Source: Glaesserella australis
Lineage (GTDB): Bacteria > Pseudomonadota > Gammaproteobacteria > Enterobacterales > Pasteurellaceae
Direction of reading: 5' to 3'
DNA length: 64,000 bases
NCBI RefSeq assembly: GCF_003260095.1
Contig: NZ_PTPX01000007.1
Span: 2,040 to 66,039 of the forward strand
Under the pieces are notes generated by a model. The model saw only the letters and a list, made by a program, of their open reading frames with translations, did not search any database and was not told where the DNA came from. Every line of letters starts with the position of its first letter. Within the stretch, counting starts at the first letter, position 1. Made by a program: the position numbers and the translations under genes. This document shows positions 1 through 9,232 of this stretch, piece after piece.

Positions 1-3000
1 ACTCGTCGTAAAGCTTTGCATTGCACTGTCCGCTTTCGATAACGACTCTTTCGTCGTCTGTGCTAAGTCTATCGCAAAATCAGTGACATTGTTCGCTCCC
101 GCTGTACCCGTGACTGTAACCGCTGTCGAGCCCGCCGATGCCGTCGTGCCATTCGCATTTACCGTGTAAATCGTTTGACCGTTCGTCCCTGTCTCACTCG
201 TGACTGACGCAATGTTCGTTCCCTTGACAACTTCTGTCTTCGCTGCATTTGATGATGCCTGTAATTGACTAAAGTTTACCGCATCATTTGGCGCTGTGCC
301 GTTTGCAACATTCGTGATTTTGTTTCCACCGTTGTCTAAGCCGTCTTTCGTTAAGCTAACTGACTTGCCTTGTGTGCCGTTATTGATAGTGATGCCATCT
401 GTTGTGATGACGCTATCTCCCGCCGTCACAGTCGTTGCATTCACTTTCGTTGCGGTCACGCTAGTTACGTTCAAATTATCTGCCGTTTTTACCGTGTAAA
501 TCGTTTGACCGTTTGCTCCTGTCTCGCTTGTTACTACAATGTTGTCACCTTGAACAACTTCCGTCTTCGCCGCCTTACTCGCACTGTTTATCGCATCTGC
601 AACATCTTCCGCTGTCGCAAAGTTATCTCCCTTCGCATCCGATGTCACCGTGCCATCTTTTGCTGTCGTGAGATTCGCTTTGTTTACATCAAAGGTAATG
701 TTACTACTGTCATTACGTGCCGTCGTACCCGTGCCGTTCACAAAGTTAACATCTCGATTATCCTTAGTGATAGTTTCCACTGTCTGACCATTCACACTCG
801 TTGTGAAGTTTTGTAGCGCAGAATCTGCTTTTGCTAATTGATCTTTAGTTGTAGCATTTAAATCCACCACATAGTCTGTTACACCATTAGCATTTTTCGC
901 GCCCGCTGTTACAGTGACTGCATCTGAACCTGCACTCGCCGTTGTTTTCTCTGCATTCACGGTATAAGTAATGCCGTTTGCATCACTGCTATTCGTCACG
1001 CTTGTATGGTTGCCTGCAACGACTTTCGTTGTATTTGCTTTTAATTGTGCTAAATTCACCGCTTGATCGTCTGATGTCGCTGCAAGTACATTACTTATCG
1101 CTTTATTGGCTGCATTAATCCCTGTATTTGTAACACTCGGACCACCTGTAATGGTTAAACCGCTGTTATCAATCTTGGTATTACCCATCGTTACCGAGCC
1201 TGCTGTCCCTAAATCTAAGGTATTATTTAAGGTCACAACATAATCTGTACCATTGGTACCATTCTTCGTTCCATTTGCTGTAACAACAATATTGTTATTC
1301 CCTGCCGATGCCGATTCTTCTTTCGCTAATTGCGCTTTAGTGCTTGCATTTAAATCCACCACATAGTCTGTTACACCATTAGCATTTTTCGTGCCCGCTG
1401 TTACAGTGACTGCATCTGAACCTGCACTAACTGTCGTCTTTTCTGCATCAACTTTATACACTGTTGCACCATTAGTTGTGCTTGGTGTAACTGTAGTATG
1501 ATTACCCGCTTCAACAGACACACCTTTTGGTAATGAGCTAGCATTAACAGTAAGTTTACCGTCACTATTAAGTTCAATAGTCTTACCATCCACTGCAACA
1601 TCAAAGGTGATACTTGAACCTGAAACATTTGATGTTGTACCACTACCATTGACAAAGTTTACTTGATCACCAAATTTAATTTGAGCAGTTGCTGTTCTTG
1701 CATTATTGCCTACTTTCCAGTAGCCAGCATTAACCGCTGTCGCTACATCTGCAACAGTTGCAACGCCCGCTGTAGCTGTTGTCAATGCTCCTGTAGTCGT
1801 TGTGCCAAATGTACCTTTAGCTAGACTAACTTTATAATCTGTAACCGTTGCATCGCCAACAGTTTTAGTGCCGTTTGCATTCACACTAAGCAATGCACTG
1901 TCTGTTGAAACACTCGCACTCGTATCATTAGCATTAACGGTATAAGTTGTGCCATCTGCACTTGTTGTATTAGTAACGCTTGTATTTTTACCCGCGACAA
2001 CTTTAGATGTATTTGCTTTTAATTGAGATAAATTGACCGCATCGCCTGCCGCTGTACCATTATCAAGGTTAGTAATTTTGCCATTGGTCATATTTAATGT
2101 ACCGCCAACGGTTGCATCGCCTGTAGTGGTAATTGTGGTAAAGGTTGGGGTCATTGATGTGGCAACAGTAATATTATTACCTGATTTGGTTACATCAATA
2201 TTAGATCCTTTATTTATACTAACTGTGCTGCCTGATTTGATAAATGAACCGCTTGCACCATTTGCTTGTAAAGTGAAGCCAGTGTTATTCACGGCATTGA
2301 CCACATCTGCAGAAGTAGCTAAACCTGCAGTTGTGCCTGATACGGATGCTACGCCGTTTGTCGATGTAATACCTTGAGTTACAACATTAAATTTTACTGC
2401 AGTATTTCCTGTACCCGTTACGTTTGCTGCGGTATAAGTGCCATTAACAAAATTTACGATATTATTATTATTTACACGTGATTTATTTGCGCCATTTTCT
2501 TGCGTATTAAAACCCACGTTAGTAACAACGTTATAAAGTTGGCTACCGTTAATCGCTTCGGTAGATGTAGCCGATACAGTACCTGCAGCTACATTCGTAA
2601 TTTTACGAGCATAGTTCCCCTTCCCGACAGAAACAACCGAACTTGCTGTTTGGCATGCTGCTGTCGCTGTAACTGCATCTCCTGCTGCATTAAGAAAGCT
2701 ATAACTTAATGTCGTTGTAGGAACAGAAGTGCCTGTTTCTGAAGCATTACCTAGAGCAACAGCACCCGCTAAAGCTGATTTGGCTTCTCTACCTATTGCA
2801 ATTGCATTTTCTGCTGTAGCGTGTGTAGTTCTACCAATTGCAATAGCATTAGTATTATTAGCTACGCTATAAGCACCAAAAGCCAATGTATTATCTGATA
2901 CTGCATCTGCATCATTACCCATTGCAATAGAGTTTTGAGACGTTGAATTAGATGATTTACCAATAGCAATAGCAGAGTTACCTGTCGTATTTGCCAATGC

Positions 3001-4041
3001 ACCAATAGCAATGGCATCTTCTTTAGTTGCTTGAGCTAGCCCACCAATTGCAGTTGCATTCATAAATGTAGCTTTGGCATCTACACCAATAGCTACAGTA
3101 CGTTGATGGCTTGCAGTTGCATTAGTACCGATCGCTGTTGCACCAACTTGGCTTGCCTTAGCATTTGCCCCAAGAGCAGTTGCATTTGCAGAGCTTGCAT
3201 TAGCATCAATACCCAAAGCCGTTGTAAAATCAGCACTTGCAGCGCTATTAATACCTAATGCAGTTGAACTATTGGCACTTGCTGTTGCATTCACACCACC
3301 CGCCAAGCTACCCACACCTGTTGCAGATGAAAAAGAACCAATAGCAGTCGAACCTTCTGCTTTTGCAAGCGCATTTGCCCCAATAGCACTTGAGAAGTCT
3401 CCTGTCGCCTGCCCCAATGCACCAATAACTACCGCACCTTTTCCGCTTGCAACAGGAGAAACATAAGTAACAGTCTGACCAGCACTGTTTGTAATAGAGA
3501 ATGTTTTACCCGCAACAGTATAAGATGATTTATCACCGATATCGTCACCACCAATAGCAATAGAGCCATATCCCGATGCTTTTACATCATTACCAATCGC
3601 AACACTTTGTAGACCATTTGCTGTTGCATTAGAACCAAAAACAGCACTTTGGCTACCTGTAGCTGTTACACGATCCCCCACAGCAACGACACCATATCCA
3701 GTTGCAGTAGCACGTTGCCCTATTGCAATAGCAGCACCATTATCAATGATTCCACCAGTTGCTGTTGCTGTACCTATAGCTAAATTTAAAGCTGTATTCG
3801 TACCTGATGGCACATCAGCAACAATACCATTACCTGTTGATGAAGCTGCCCATATAGGATTAGTCGCTAAGATACTTAATAACGAAATAGCCCCTGCCGT
3901 CCACCATTTTTTATCTGAACGGTTTACAACCTCAGCTATATCAATTGAATTTGAAGATTTTGCTTTCCCTTTTGCTAATTCAGATACCGCAACCCAAGTT
4001 TGAGTAGAGTGATTCCATACAACTCTAAAAATTTTATTCAT
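1..4041 (-). CDS. Trimeric autotransporter adhesin (YadA/Hia-type), N-terminal part, C-terminus outside the window
   Basis: The frame is open from ATG 4041 to the left edge (1347 codons, no stop met), so stalk and C-terminal anchor are incomplete. Residues 1-45 form an extended signal peptide region starting MNKIFRVVWNHSTQTWVAVS, typical of type Vc autotransporters; a hydrophobic core follows and cleavage is likely near IWA-A at 65/66. Residues about 80-465 are a YadA-like head of roughly 14-residue repeats with AIAIG, AVGDR and TALG cores. A neck with ARKITNVAAG and INGSQLY lies near 477. After that comes a Ser/Thr/Asn/Val-rich stalk with repeated neck-like words (NLSQLKANT, NLAQLKANT, NFSQLQASS). 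The expected role is surface adhesion or autoagglutination; the ligand is unknown. Stalk modules are duplicated, and the distal 830 bp are CpG-rich compared with the head. Confidence 0.93.
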   Translation of the reverse strand, partial: MNKIFRVVWNHSTQTWVAVSELAKGKAKSSNSIDIAEVVNRSDKKWWTAGAISLLSILATNPIWAASSTGNGIVADVPSGTNTALNLAIGTATATGGIIDNGAAIAIGQRATATGYGVVAVGDRVTATGSQSAVFGSNATANGLQSVAIGNDVKASGYGSIAIGGDDIGDKSSYTVAGKTFSITNSAGQTVTYVSPVASGKGAVVIGALGQATGDFSSAIGANALAKAEGSTAIGSFSSATGVGSLAGGVNATASANSSTALGINSAASADFTTALGIDANASSANATALGANAKASQVGATAIGTNATASHQRTVAIGVDAKATFMNATAIGGLAQATKEDAIAIGALANTTGNSAIAIGKSSNSTSQNSIAMGNDADAVSDNTLAFGAYSVANNTNAIAIGRTTHATAENAIAIGREAKSALAGAVALGNASETGTSVPTTTLSYSFLNAAGDAVTATAACQTASSVVSVGKGNYARKITNVAAGTVSATSTEAINGSQLYNVVTNVGFNTQENGANKSRVNNNNIVNFVNGTYTAANVTGTGNTAVKFNVVTQGITSTNGVASVSGTTAGLATSADVVNAVNNTGFTLQANGASGSFIKSGSTVSINKGSNIDVTKSGNNITVATSMTPTFTTITTTGDATVGGTLNMTNGKITNLDNGTAAGDAVNLSQLKANTSKVVAGKNTSVTNTTSADGTTYTVNANDTSASVSTDSALLSVNANGTKTVGDATVTDYKVSLAKGTFGTTTTGALTTATAGVATVADVATAVNAGYWKVGNNARTATAQIKFGDQVNFVNGSGTTSNVSGSSITFDVAVDGKTIELNSDGKLTVNASSLPKGVSVEAGNHTTVTPSTTNGATVYKVDAEKTTVSAGSDAVTVTAGTKNANGVTDYVVDLNASTKAQLAKEESASAGNNNIVVTANGTKNGTNGTDYVVTLNNTLDLGTAGSVTMGNTKIDNSGLTITGGPSVTNTGINAANKAISNVLAATSDDQAVNLAQLKANTTKVVAGNHTSVTNSSDANGITYTVNAEKTTASAGSDAVTVTAGAKNANGVTDYVVDLNATTKDQLAKADSALQNFTTSVNGQTVETITKDNRDVNFVNGTGTTARNDSSNITFDVNKANLTTAKDGTVTSDAKGDNFATAEDVADAINSASKAAKTEVVQGDNIVVTSETGANGQTIYTVKTADNLNVTSVTATKVNATTVTAGDSVITTDGITINNGTQGKSVSLTKDGLDNGGNKITNVANGTAPNDAVNFSQLQASSNAAKTEVVKGTNIASVTSETGTNGQTIYTVNANGTTASAGSTAVTVTGTAGANNVTDFAIDLAQTTKESLSKADSAMQSFTTS

Positions 4042-4291
4042 AACAAATTCCTAAAAATTAAATCAAATTAAATAAAAAAACCAACATTCTCGATTATGTA
4101 GTCAATTGCATAAATCCAAAGTAAGAGAAAAGTTTTACCCGACCCAAATAACCCCAATATTTAACGGATAAAGCTCCCCTATAAGTTCTTTTGATTTTTA
4201 TGTCACGACTATATACCGAATAATATTTTGTATAAAATGTTCTTATCATAGCATAAAAAGTATGCAAAAAAAGATGACCAAAATAAAAATA
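4042..4291 (-). promoter_or_regulatory. Intergenic region carrying the presumed adhesin promoter
   Basis: AT-rich stretch between the adhesin start and the gor terminator. No gene or RNA is visible. The adhesin promoter must lie here on the minus strand; TATA-rich hexamers occur around 4210-4240, but no convincing -35/-10 pair stands out. No homopolymer or short tandem repeat of the phase-variation kind is seen. Confidence 0.4.
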
Positions 4292-4315
4292 AAGCAGGCC
4301 ATCTAAAGCCTGCTT
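4292..4315 (-). terminator. Rho-independent terminator of gor
   Basis: Perfect 8-bp stem AAGCAGGC / GCCTGCTT with an 8-nt loop, followed on the minus strand by TATTTTTATTTT. It sits 43 bp past the gor stop. Confidence 0.85.
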
Positions 4316-4357
4316 ATATGTTTATTACACAGAATAAATCCGTCAATGATTTATAAT

Positions 4358-5728
4358 TTATCGCATAGTAACAAATTCTTCCGAACCTGTTGGGTGAATC
4401 GCCACGGTATTATCAAAGTCTGCTTTGGTTGCACCCATTTTGATTGCAACCGCAAAACCTTGAATCATTTCATCTACCCCAAAGCCGATACCGTGTAAAC
4501 CGACAACTTTCTCTTCTTTACCTACACAGACTAACTTCATTCGGCAAGGTTGACGATGTTGTGTGACAGCACTATACATTGGCGTAAATGACGATTTATA
4601 CACTTTGACACTTTCTGCACCATATTGTTCAATCGCTTGTGGCTCGGTTAAACCGATTGTGCCGATTGGTGGGTGGCTGAACACCACGGTTGGAACAAGG
4701 TTGTAATCCAAATGTTCGTTCGGTTTGTTGTTGAATAAACGCTCAGACAAACGGCGACCTGCTGCCACGGCAACAGGGGTTAATTCGATACCGTCTTCAA
4801 TAATATCGCCTACCGCATAAATCCCTTTTACATTGGTATTTTGGAACTTATCGACTTTGATAAAACCACGCTCGTTCGTTGCCACGCCCGTCGCCGCAAG
4901 GTTAATCACATCTGTAGCTGGCTCACGACCAATCGCCCACACTAAGCAATCGACTTCTTGCTCACGACCGTCTTCCAGTTTAAAGGTTAATGAGCTGTCC
5001 GCATTTTTCACCACTTCTTTTGGAATAGAATGGGTGTGAAGCTGAATGCCGTCTTGATTTAACACTTCAACAAGGGTTTCAACGATAAGTGGATCTTGAT
5101 TACGCATTGGAGCGTGTTGGCGTACAAATAAATGCGTTTCAACGCCTAAGCTATTTAATACACCTGCAAGTTCCACGGCAATGTAACCTGCACCTGCCAC
5201 GGCAACTCGTTTTGGCAATTCGGTTAACGCAAATACGCCGTCAGAATCAATCCCGTATTCTGCACCTTTGATTGCAGGGCGACTTGGACGACCGCCCGTT
5301 GCAATTAAAATATGATCAGCGGTAACTAACTCTTTAGTACCATCTGCATAGCTGACTTCAATGGTTCTTGCATCCACAAATTTACCGAAGCCGTTTAACA
5401 CATCGACATTATTTTTTGCCAATACATTGTTATAAGAGGTGTGAATACGCCCGATATACGCCTGACGGCTTTCGACTAATTTAGCGTAGTCGAACTTGTT
5501 TACCGTGACATCAAAACCGTAATCCGGGGCATAGCTGTGAATGGCTTCAGCAATTTGTGCACCGTAGAACATCACTTTTTTCGGTACACAGCCAACATTC
5601 ACACAGGTTCCGCCTAAATGTTTTGCTTCAATAATGGCACATTTTTTGCCATAGCTCGCCGCACGGTTAATGGATGCGATACCACCGCTACCGCCGCCAA
5701 TAGAAATATAATCATAATGTTTAGTCAT
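4358..5728 (-). CDS. gor: Glutathione-disulfide reductase
   Basis: Cytosolic FAD/NADPH flavoenzyme that regenerates reduced glutathione; 456 aa, usual family length. The FAD-binding GGGSGG is at residues 11-16 and the redox-active pair C42/C47 lies in [11 protein letters not shown] second Rossmann motif ([11 protein letters not shown]) marks the NADPH domain, a GDI motif marks the second FAD contact, and the C-terminal HPTGSEE supplies the catalytic His445/Glu450 pair. The ATG gives a full N-terminus. It appears monocistronic, ending in its own terminator; an uptake-word copy lies just upstream at 5747-5755. Other disulfide reductases are unlikely given the close fit. Confidence 0.97.
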   Translation of the reverse strand: MTKHYDYISIGGGSGGIASINRAASYGKKCAIIEAKHLGGTCVNVGCVPKKVMFYGAQIAEAIHSYAPDYGFDVTVNKFDYAKLVESRQAYIGRIHTSYNNVLAKNNVDVLNGFGKFVDARTIEVSYADGTKELVTADHILIATGGRPSRPAIKGAEYGIDSDGVFALTELPKRVAVAGAGYIAVELAGVLNSLGVETHLFVRQHAPMRNQDPLIVETLVEVLNQDGIQLHTHSIPKEVVKNADSSLTFKLEDGREQEVDCLVWAIGREPATDVINLAATGVATNERGFIKVDKFQNTNVKGIYAVGDIIEDGIELTPVAVAAGRRLSERLFNNKPNEHLDYNLVPTVVFSHPPIGTIGLTEPQAIEQYGAESVKVYKSSFTPMYSAVTQHRQPCRMKLVCVGKEEKVVGLHGIGFGVDEMIQGFAVAIKMGATKADFDNTVAIHPTGSEEFVTMR

Positions 5729-5781
5729 AAAGATTCCTTAATCAATACAAGCGGTGAGATTACCGCATTTTTTTACAAAAA

Positions 5782-6315
5782 TTAGTGTTTTGTGTGCGCC
5801 ACGCTGTTTAACAGTTTATCTGTATAAGCGACACCAATGGCAGATAAAATAAAGCCAATGTGAATAAGTAACTGCCACATCATTGTTTCAGAGCTAAGTT
5901 TTGATGCGTTAATAAACGTTTGTAACAAATGAATCGACGAGATACTAATAATCGCCATAGATAATTTAACTTTTAATACCGAAGCATTGACATGATCTAG
6001 CCATTCAGGTTGGTCTGGATGATTATCTACATTCAAACGTGAGACAAAGGTTTCATAGCCACCGACAACCACCATGATGAGTAAGTTAGCGATCATCACC
6101 ACATCAATTAAATTGAGTACCGCCAACATAATGGTGTTTTCATCCATCACACCTAAATTGACGACTAAATTCCATAAGGATTTTAAAAATTTATAGGCAT
6201 AAATGCCTTGCACCACAATCAATCCTAAATAGATAGGTAATTGTAACCAACGGCTCGCAAAAATAATTTTGCTAAAAATGCTTTGCTTTAATTCAATATT
6301 TTTTTGTGAGTTCAT
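5782..6315 (-). CDS. UPF0114 / YqhA-family inner membrane protein
   Basis: 177 aa with four likely membrane segments at about 24-44, 62-84, 116-134 and 145-164. The central [10 protein letters not shown] plus [11 protein letters not shown] region is characteristic of the YqhA/UPF0114 family, whose function is not settled. The gene stands between gor and a nitroreductase with gaps on both sides, so operon membership is unclear. Family assignment is firm; no function is proposed. Confidence 0.88.
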   Translation of the reverse strand: MNSQKNIELKQSIFSKIIFASRWLQLPIYLGLIVVQGIYAYKFLKSLWNLVVNLGVMDENTIMLAVLNLIDVVMIANLLIMVVVGGYETFVSRLNVDNHPDQPEWLDHVNASVLKVKLSMAIISISSIHLLQTFINASKLSSETMMWQLLIHIGFILSAIGVAYTDKLLNSVAHTKH

Positions 6316-6405
6316 ATTACCTCTAAAATGAAATAAAAAAACGGCAAGATTTTAGCAATTTTTTACAAAAAAATTAACAAATCTTACCGCTTGTTTCTAT
6401 AGGAA

Positions 6406-7044
6406 TTACTTTTTAAATCCTTGACCGTTATTCCATGACACCGTATATTCTGTTGAAAGTCTTGCACTTGGCAATGCTGGTACGGCGGCTTTGCCGATTG
6501 CCAGTAACATCACAGGCGCATATCGCTCACTGTCAATGGCTAAGGTTTCTAATACCGCTTTACGATCAAAAATGCCGATAGCGTGGCTGTCATAGCCTTT
6601 CTCTTTTATAATCAGCATTAATTGCATCGCTACAAGACTGCTATCAATTAGCACTTGATCGCGGATTTCTTGTTGGCTTAAGCTGTTATGTACGCCCAAT
6701 AAAAAATTATACGAATTTTCGCGAAATCCTGGATGTAAACAACCGCTTGCGATAGAGTTATCTAACACGTCATCAAGCAGTTTTTCATAGTGAAGATCAG
6801 CTAAAATCATGATGACCGCAGAAGCACTTTCACAAGGCGGCGCATTAAAGGCGACTTTATCCAATAATTGCTTTTTCTGCTCCGTTTCATCAATCACCAC
6901 AAATCGCCACGGCTGAAGATTTGCTTTAGAAGGTGCAAACTGTGCTAAAGTGAGCATCTCCATGATTTCTTCTCGTGGAATATTTACACCACGTTGAAAC
7001 ATTTTTATTGTTTTTCTCTGCTGAATTGCATCAATAAGTTCCAT
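6406..7044 (-). CDS. Nitroreductase-family FMN oxidoreductase
   Basis: 212 aa. The N-terminal RKTIKMFQRG resembles the R-x-S/T-x-R-x-F FMN-phosphate contact of nitroreductases, and QFAPSKANLQPWRFVVI is the usual second FMN region. An acidic/aromatic insert and a C-terminal AIGKA segment match the NfsB-like fold. The likely role is NAD(P)H-dependent reduction of quinones or nitro compounds in the cytosol; the natural substrate cannot be told. It begins 15 bp after the stop-side end of the sapF-like ATPase in the opposite sense of reading order: sapF (upstream on the minus strand) ends at 7060 and this gene starts at 7044, so the two are probably cotranscribed. Confidence 0.88.
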   Translation of the reverse strand: MELIDAIQQRKTIKMFQRGVNIPREEIMEMLTLAQFAPSKANLQPWRFVVIDETEQKKQLLDKVAFNAPPCESASAVIMILADLHYEKLLDDVLDNSIASGCLHPGFRENSYNFLLGVHNSLSQQEIRDQVLIDSSLVAMQLMLIIKEKGYDSHAIGIFDRKAVLETLAIDSERYAPVMLLAIGKAAVPALPSARLSTEYTVSWNNGQGFKK

Positions 7045-7059
7045 ATTCTCTCCATTTAG

Positions 7060-7860
7060 TTAATCTGCCCATGCGTCTTCTGTAAGACGTTGCCCAAAAT
7101 GGCTCTCTATTAATCGAATAGTAATGGGATGCTGTGGATTGAGTAATATCTCTTTGGTATTGCCATATTCCACCACTTCCCCTTGATCCATTACCATTAA
7201 TTTATCGGCAATGTGTTTGATTAATCCTAAATTTTGCCCTACATAAATATAAGAAAGCCCAAGGCGCTCTTGTAAACTCAACATCAAATTAGTAAGTTGT
7301 GTTTTTAGGGAAAAATCAAGGGTGCTTAACGTGTCATCAATAATAATGACATCAGGGTTTAAAATCAGCGCTCGTGCTAAGGCAATACGCTGTTTTTGGC
7401 TGCTTGATGTTTCTTTAATATGCACAAGGGCATGTTCAGGGTACATTCCCACCAATTTTAAGGTACGGAAAATACGTTCGTTACGTTTTTCTTCAGATAA
7501 ATTGGTTGCCAATCTTAACGGGGAATCCAAAATCTGCCCGATGTTGTAATTCGGGTCAAAGGCATCATTCGGATCTTGAAAAATCATCCGAATTTTTTTC
7601 GCTCGAAATTCATAATCGCCATAAGTTAATTCATGATCTTTAAGAAACATCTTACCTGAAGTGGGTTCCGTAATTCCCACTAACATTTTTGCCAGCGTCG
7701 ATTTGCCCGCCCCGTTTGCCCCGATTATCGCCAAAGTTTCTTGGTGATGTAAGGTAAAAGAGACATTTTTCACCGCATAAAATTCTTGCTTACGAAAAAT
7801 ATTAATGCGATCGGTAAAACGTTTACTTAGGGATTGAACGTCGAGAAGTGGGAGTGCCAT
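7060..7860 (-). CDS. sapF: Peptide-type ABC transporter ATPase, SapF-like, without the rest of the operon
   Basis: 266 aa from ATG 7860; a longer reading would start inside a palindromic repeat and is rejected. Walker A is GANGAGKST at 47-55. The signature region reads ETSSSQKQRIALARAL instead of LSGGQ, similar to the APGQKQR form in enteric SapF. The Walker B end is IIIDDTLSTLD, with Asp where the catalytic Glu normally stands. In most Pasteurellaceae sapF closes a sapABCDF operon for antimicrobial peptide and haem uptake; here none of sapABCD is adjacent, the 5' side is a REP-like pair, and a nitroreductase follows. It may partner SapD elsewhere or be a divergent Dpp/Opp-type ATPase. Confidence 0.8.
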   Translation of the reverse strand: MALPLLDVQSLSKRFTDRINIFRKQEFYAVKNVSFTLHHQETLAIIGANGAGKSTLAKMLVGITEPTSGKMFLKDHELTYGDYEFRAKKIRMIFQDPNDAFDPNYNIGQILDSPLRLATNLSEEKRNERIFRTLKLVGMYPEHALVHIKETSSSQKQRIALARALILNPDVIIIDDTLSTLDFSLKTQLTNLMLSLQERLGLSYIYVGQNLGLIKHIADKLMVMDQGEVVEYGNTKEILLNPQHPITIRLIESHFGQRLTEDAWAD

Positions 7861-7876
7861 ATTTAAATTAAACAAG

Positions 7877-7941
7877 GTAGGGACACACTGCGTGTGTCCG
7901 CTTAAAATCGATCTTATCGGACACACGCAGTGTGTCCCTAC
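7877..7941. repeat. REP-like palindrome pair, outward-tagged (REPIN-like)
   Basis: Two copies of a 23-bp unit in inverted orientation at 7877-7899 and 7919-7941. Each unit is GTAG plus the perfect palindrome GGACACACTGCGTGTGTCC (8-bp arms, 3-nt centre). The non-palindromic GTAG tags face outward, and 19 bp separate the copies. The pair sits between the fbaA terminator and sapF. The same unit recurs at 18041-18104. No transposase is nearby. Confidence 0.85.
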
Positions 7942-7953
7942 GTTTCATAAAAC

Positions 7954-7977
7954 AAGACCGCTTTTACAAGCGGTCTT
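7954..7977. terminator. Terminator of fbaA containing an uptake word
   Basis: 10-bp stem AAGACCGCTT / AAGCGGTCTT with loop TTAC. The right arm includes the uptake core ACAAGCGGT at 7966-7974. On the minus strand it is followed by GTTTTATG; the plus-strand T run is stronger. Position points to fbaA termination. Confidence 0.75.
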
Positions 7978-7998
7978 TTTTACGCAAAGTTTTGCGAA

Positions 7999-9078
7999 TT
8001 ACAATACATCAACACAGTTTAAGTCAATGAAAGATTGCTCTAAGCGTTTAGACATAGATTCTTCCATTTTACGTAACCAAACACGTGGATCGTAGTATTT
8101 TTTATTTGGTGAATCAGGACCTTCTGGGTTACCTAATTGACCTTGTAAGTAATCTTTGTTTGCGTTGTAGTAGTTTAAGATACCTTCCCAAGATGCCCAT
8201 TGTGTATCGGTGTCGATGTTCATTTTGATTGCACCGTAGCTGATTGCTTCACGGATCTCTTCTTGTGAAGAACCTGAACCGCCGTGGAATACGAAGTCGA
8301 TTGATTTCGCAGGAAGATTACGCTCTTTAGAAACGAACTCTTGTGATGCACCTAAGATAGATGGTTTTAATTTCACGTTACCTGGTTTGTAAACGCCGTG
8401 TACGTTACCGAATGCTGCAGCAACGGTGAAACGTGGGCTTACTGGGTTCAATGAATCGTAAACGAATAATACGTCTTCTGGTTGGGTGTATAAACGTGAT
8501 TCATCAACATCGCTGTTGTCCACGCCATCTTCTTCACCGCCCGTGATACCGATTTCGATCTCAAGGGTCATACCGATTTTGCTCATACGCGCAAGGTATT
8601 CTTTACAGATTTCCATGTTTTCTTCAATTGGTTCTTCTGAAAGGTCAATCATGTGAGAAGAGAATAATGGGCGACCTGTTTCTGCAAAGTGTTTTTCACC
8701 TGCTTCTAACATACCGTCAATCCACGGAAGTAATTTTTTCGCTGCGTGGTCAGTGTGAAGAATCACGGGTACACCGTACTCTTTCGCTAATTCGTGAACG
8801 TGTTTTGCACCTGCAACTGCACCTAATACGTCTGCACGAGCACCTGATGCTGGTTTAATGCCTTTACCTGCATAGAATTGCGCACCGCCATTTGAGAATT
8901 GCACGATAACGGGTGCTTTCACACGAGCTGCCGTTTCTAATACAGCATTTACAGAGTCAGAGCCCACACAGTTTACTGCTGGAAGTGCGAAGTTGTGTTC
9001 TTTTGCATAAGCAAAGATTTTTTGAACGTCATCACCTGTTACTACACCTGGTTTTACGATGTCTAATAATTTTGCCAT
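7999..9078 (-). CDS. fbaA: Class II fructose-bisphosphate aldolase
   Basis: Zinc-dependent cytosolic aldolase cleaving fructose-1,6-bisphosphate in glycolysis, or joining trioses in gluconeogenesis. 359 aa from ATG 9078 (MAKLLDIVKPGVV), matching class II enzymes; the upstream 22 codons run into a hairpin element and are rejected. HTDHAAK at 108-114 holds the zinc ligand and catalytic Asp region; GGSGSSQEEI and NIDTDTQWA are the phosphate-binding and Asn/Asp motifs. It lies 154 bp downstream of pgk on the same strand, a common pairing, with a 103-bp structured element in between. Confidence 0.97.
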   Translation of the reverse strand: MAKLLDIVKPGVVTGDDVQKIFAYAKEHNFALPAVNCVGSDSVNAVLETAARVKAPVIVQFSNGGAQFYAGKGIKPASGARADVLGAVAGAKHVHELAKEYGVPVILHTDHAAKKLLPWIDGMLEAGEKHFAETGRPLFSSHMIDLSEEPIEENMEICKEYLARMSKIGMTLEIEIGITGGEEDGVDNSDVDESRLYTQPEDVLFVYDSLNPVSPRFTVAAAFGNVHGVYKPGNVKLKPSILGASQEFVSKERNLPAKSIDFVFHGGSGSSQEEIREAISYGAIKMNIDTDTQWASWEGILNYYNANKDYLQGQLGNPEGPDSPNKKYYDPRVWLRKMEESMSKRLEQSFIDLNCVDVL

Positions 9079-9115
9079 TTTGGTTTTCCTTCTATATTTG
9101 AATTTTTTGATATTC

Positions 9116-9218
9116 CCCACGGCTACACGCCGTGGGTTACGCATAAATGAGCTACTACGTAGCTCAATACAGCTCCAGCGGAGCTGACTTATGCTTAACC
9201 TAGGGCGTAAGCCCTAGG
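9116..9218. repeat. Compound hairpin element in the pgk-fbaA gap
   Basis: Four successive perfect hairpins: 9116-9136 (CCCACGGC/GCCGTGGG), 9149-9165 (GAGCTAC/GTAGCTC), 9170-9186 (CAGCTCC/GGAGCTG) and 9199-9218 (CCTAGGGC/GCCCTAGG). Hairpins two and three are enclosed by an outer stem GTTACGCATAA (9136-9146) with TTATGCTTAAC (9189-9199), one mismatch. The layout is cloverleaf-like. No ORF or tRNA consensus is present. It would be transcribed within the pgk-fbaA message. Confidence 0.8.
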
Positions 9219-9232
9219 CAAAGAGATTTTAA

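Noticed and set aside
296-4003. Several plus-strand and one other-frame minus ORFs of 64-148 codons opposite the adhesin
   Set aside because: All overlap the long open adhesin frame, lack ribosome sites and read as Val/Ala/Thr- or Cys/Arg-rich shadows of its repeats.
7861-7926. 22-codon N-terminal extension of sapF
   Set aside because: It runs through a palindromic repeat; ATG 7860 aligns with the family start.
7877-7941. CRISPR-like repeats
   Set aside because: Only two inverted, palindromic units per locus, no array and no cas genes.
9116-9218. tRNA gene
   Set aside because: Cloverleaf-like shape but no T-loop, acceptor or anticodon consensus.
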